Both the position numbers and the translations under genes were made by a program. Below are positions 51,416 to 53,766 of a stretch of 53,766 nt of DNA, one piece after another. Numbering within the stretch: position 1 is the stretch's first letter; each line of letters opens with the position of its first letter. Below the pieces are notes generated by a model, which saw nothing but the letters and a program-made list of their open reading frames with translations, was not told where the DNA came from and did not search any database. This stretch comes from a bacterium HR15 (lineage in GTDB: Bacteria; Armatimonadota; Fimbriimonadia; Fimbriimonadales; GBS-DC). The DNA lies in NCBI GenBank assembly GCA_002898555.1, contig BEHR01000027.1:1-53766 (forward strand). The letters run 5' to 3'.

Positions 51416-51805
51416 CCCACGCGCAGAACGAAAACATCCCCCACGCAAGGAGGTGGGAACCCGAAGGTGCAGGAACCAGCGTGTGCGGTACCGCGCTGCC
51501 TTGCCCACCCATTTTGAGGCGCGAGTGGCGCCAACGGCGCTGACACACGCAGTGCCGAGCTGAAGTCTGTGCGCCTTTTCAAGGGCGATGGGGCGGCAGC
51601 AGGTGCGGCTGTGGGCAAGGGTGTCCTTGCCCTGTGGGGCTGTTCGGAAAGTTGAAAAAAATGCGCGGGCAGCGGACGGTTTTTAGCGTCTTCTGGGTCT
51701 TGACGGCACTTTTTGAACTCAAAAGCCTTTTTTCGTTCCCCCCTTGACAAACCCCTGCAGGATGTGCCATCAATAGCAGCGAACCTTTGGAACAAGGAGG
51801 CGATG
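51416..51805 (+). repeat. Promoter/leader cassette, copy 2
   Basis: The second copy of the cassette at 48260-48657. It begins about 60 bases behind the end of the IS5 remnant and again ends at the start codon of a secreted protein. Its -10 region is decayed (see promoter entry). The two copies differ by substitutions and short indels spread over their length. The stretch from 51354 to its start holds nothing recognisable. Confidence 0.8.
51744..51774 (+). promoter_or_regulatory. Weakened promoter in cassette copy 2
   Basis: TTGACA (51744-51749) is kept, but the -10 reads ATCAAT (51769-51774) at a spacing of 19, compared with the perfect TATAAT in copy 1. Expression from this copy may be lower. 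Confidence 0.5.
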
Positions 51806-53578
51806 GTGATGCGTGTACAAAACATTTGGAACAAGGGTTTAGCGAGGGTGCAGGGAGCGGGTCGTAGAGGCGTGCTCTGTCGCAAGGGGATGTGCCTGTC
51901 CCTGCACGCTGTTCGCACGCTGCTGAGGGGATGCCTACAGCGCCGGTTGATTCTTCTTCAGGTGTCGATTTGTTTTATGGTGGAGATAGCCCATGCGCAG
52001 GTGCAAGAAGATAAACAAGCCCCCAGTATTTGGACGAACATTCAAACCGGTGATATCTACACAATTTGGAACCCACCCGTTATTCTCGTGAGCGTTACGG
52101 ATGATGTGGATCCCCATCCCTCGGTCGAGATCTTTCTCAACAATGAGCCATATTATCCTGGCACTAAAGTAGAACAGCCAGGAATTTATCGGCTCAAAGT
52201 TATAGCGTGTGATGCATCGGGCAATCAATCGCGCATCCTACGCACTTTTCAAGTGGATGATTACATCAGTTTGATTGGGAAAGCAAGCACACTTTACTGG
52301 CACCGTGAAGGTGAGAATCTCGAGGCCATCGTTATCCACAGGCTGCGCGACTTGTATTTAGACCCTCACACGAAGGGGATTACCCCACAAGTTGCGATGT
52401 GTGAGTATCTTCCTACATCACTGACTTTAGTTGATCGATTCGGCAACGCGGTAAATCTCGTCCCCTATCGTGAGAGTAGCTATGTTGATGAGGGGCGTAT
52501 AGGGCTTTGTTGCGAAATGGTAACCCCAATTATACTCGGAGTAGAGGCTAAGGATTCAGAGGAAGTAGTGGTAGCGCATTTTGTAGGTAAGGTGTCGCAG
52601 AATTTTGAAATCTCATCTGTAGAGCTGGTTGGTTGGGGGAGGGATGTTCAGGATCGGGATGTGATTTCCTTCTCACGAATTCCCCAGTTGGTCAACGCTA
52701 ATCGGTGGGAAACCATTGTCTCCGAGTTGAACAGGCGGAAACGTTGTCGCCCTGGTGGTGGGAGTGGCGGCAACAGACCCTGTACCTTACCACGAGCGCG
52801 CCTTACAAAACGGCTCTTGGAGGAATGCCAGGATACATGTCGACAGATAGATAACCAGCCATATGACTGCTTGCCATGCTTCTCTTTAAATGACCTCTAT
52901 TGCTCTGGTCACTTTATAAGTTGCATTGGCGCAGAGTGTGATGGTTTTGCAGAAGCGAGAGATAATTCTCGTCCTTGCTACGCGTCGACAATTGGCAATG
53001 CTGATGATTATATTAGCTGGCTCATCAGAATGGAAACCGCTGATTCAGGAAATTGCCCTTGCGAGTACCGCATGCAAGTCGTAACGCGTCCAACCATAAA
53101 GTCCAAAGGTAGTATATCATGGGGTGGGGAAGGCACCTTAGCTTTATCTGCAGGAGCTGTAATCGTCTCAGTGGTTGGTGCCTGTAGTCTTCAATGTGAA
53201 GTTGTCGATGCTGTTGGGGTCGGCTCCATTGAAGGAACGGAGGTAGAGCTCGGAATTTCAAGAGGACCACAGGGAGGCAGTGGCTCGATATCAATTCCTA
53301 TAAGGATAGGACAAGGAAATCATTACGATGAGACCAAAAGAAACCAGTGCTCATGTGAAGGTCCTGGGATGCGTGTAACTGTTCATCTTAGTGCTGCGGC
53401 TCGCGCACAAACTACAGCCAATGGTCCCGTAGGTGCATTCATCACGGTCTCATCCTATGCAGAGGTTTCAACCGCTTCAAACACCAGCATTTGGGGTATA
53501 ATACAGTGTGATGCAAATCAAGATCCGCGTGATGGCAAGGAGACTGTGATTATCGTCGGCCCCGTGACAATACCATGA
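51803..53578 (+). CDS. Secreted Cys-rich protein with an Ig-like domain
   Basis: A 591-residue protein. After a long, basic N-terminus with a hydrophobic segment (LILLQVSICFMVEIAHAQ, likely an unusual signal peptide), residues about 75-155 form an Ig/HYR-like beta domain (VTDDVDPHPSVEIFLNN, GIYRLKVIACDASGNQSRILRTFQVDD). The middle is a Cys-rich part with CRPGGG, CQDTC, CLPC, CSCEG and similar pairs, and the last about 150 residues are Gly/Ser-rich and beta-like. Family unknown beyond the Ig-like module. AAGGAGG stands before the ATG in the cassette. The stop overlaps the next start by four bases. Confidence 0.75.
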   Translation: MVMRVQNIWNKGLARVQGAGRRGVLCRKGMCLSLHAVRTLLRGCLQRRLILLQVSICFMVEIAHAQVQEDKQAPSIWTNIQTGDIYTIWNPPVILVSVTDDVDPHPSVEIFLNNEPYYPGTKVEQPGIYRLKVIACDASGNQSRILRTFQVDDYISLIGKASTLYWHREGENLEAIVIHRLRDLYLDPHTKGITPQVAMCEYLPTSLTLVDRFGNAVNLVPYRESSYVDEGRIGLCCEMVTPIILGVEAKDSEEVVVAHFVGKVSQNFEISSVELVGWGRDVQDRDVISFSRIPQLVNANRWETIVSELNRRKRCRPGGGSGGNRPCTLPRARLTKRLLEECQDTCRQIDNQPYDCLPCFSLNDLYCSGHFISCIGAECDGFAEARDNSRPCYASTIGNADDYISWLIRMETADSGNCPCEYRMQVVTRPTIKSKGSISWGGEGTLALSAGAVIVSVVGACSLQCEVVDAVGVGSIEGTEVELGISRGPQGGSGSISIPIRIGQGNHYDETKRNQCSCEGPGMRVTVHLSAAARAQTTANGPVGAFITVSSYAEVSTASNTSIWGIIQCDANQDPRDGKETVIIVGPVTIP

Positions 53579-53766
53579 AAAAGTCGCATCTATTTGTTGG
53601 GATTCTGCTTCTGATATGGTTATTGGGCGTAGGTATCTTTATTGGGATTGTAAGGAGTATCCGAGCGCCCGAGATTACAATCTCGGGAGTGGCGGACAGA
53701 GCAATCTACCCTTACGGCACTGTATTGCGCCCACAAGTGCGGGTCAAATCTTTTTGGGGTTTCTCT
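53575..53766 (+). CDS. Membrane-anchored protein, cut by window edge
   Basis: Sixty-four codons are visible. The protein starts MKKSHLFVGILLLIWLLGVGIFIGIV, a signal anchor or signal peptide, and continues with a beta-like segment containing ITISGVADRAIYPYGTVLRP. Its ATG overlaps the TGA of the Ig-like Cys-rich protein (ATGA), so it belongs to the same operon and is translationally coupled. Too little is visible to name a family. Confidence 0.65.
   Translation, partial: MKKSHLFVGILLLIWLLGVGIFIGIVRSIRAPEITISGVADRAIYPYGTVLRPQVRVKSFWGFS

Overview
The window looks like a chromosomal segment of a moderately GC-rich, probably thermophilic, Gram-negative-type bacterium. It carries an RND/TolC efflux system, a PEP-CTERM protein and a complete rRNA operon with a 16S anti-Shine-Dalgarno end. 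The style of the genes (tricorn core, dockerin-tailed propeller, PEP-CTERM, DUF-type membrane proteins, dispersed GEAPAEP-type repeats) and the 16S sequence suggest Armatimonadota, perhaps Fimbriimonadales. That assignment is inference; no database search was possible. Small differences of one base between visual counting and the stated coordinates are possible for short sites.

Layout. 1-4.1 kb: a coiled-coil protein cut by the window edge, then a tightly overlapping minus-strand operon (RibD-like reductase, unknown protein, catalytic M16 peptidase, non-catalytic M16 partner). 4.2-7.3 kb: a LysM-NlpC/P60 wall hydrolase and the divergent lepA, separated by a transposon-like repeat element. 7.3-11.8 kb: Cys-rich membrane-anchored protein, GalU-type nucleotidyltransferase, trpE, a secreted phosphodiester glycosidase, tRNA-Cys. 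12.0-18.1 kb: a full rRNA operon (tandem promoters, 16S, tRNA-Ile, tRNA-Ala, 23S, 5S, terminator). The 23S gene is interrupted by a group I intron with a LAGLIDADG endonuclease gene. 18.1-24.6 kb: a czcCBA heavy-metal efflux operon preceded by a small secreted Cys-rich protein. 24.7-30 kb: tRNA-Pro, tRNA-Arg, a metallo-beta-lactamase-fold hydrolase, a repeat cluster, a broken RHS fragment, gpsA with a DUF2007-like partner, a DUF5658-like protein and an aldehyde dehydrogenase. 30-37.3 kb: the minus-strand operon rpsU - HD phosphohydrolase - ybeY - dgkA/PAP2 fusion - CorC/HlyC-type protein - GH38-like glycosidase. 37.4-46 kb: PEP-CTERM protein, truncated tricorn-type protease, cutA, M20 dipeptidase, lysA, a TIM-barrel isomerase and a repeat/dockerin protein. 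46.1-53.8 kb: a polytopic membrane protein, then an accessory region that looks more AT-rich, with secreted Cys-rich proteins of unknown function, a degenerate IS5-family transposase and a promoter/leader cassette present twice.

Three themes go beyond routine annotation. (1) Many genes start 7-11 nt after a GGTATAMT-like -10 box, which implies leaderless transcripts. (2) Small dispersed repeats have behaved as mobile DNA: TIR-bounded mosaic elements (one with flanking direct repeats), nested palindromes upstream of lysA, and in-frame repeat peptides inside YbeY and a membrane protein. (3) A cassette of about 390 bp ending exactly at the ribosome binding site and start codon sits in front of two unrelated secreted Cys-rich proteins. 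This is the best candidate here for an undescribed mobile regulatory module.
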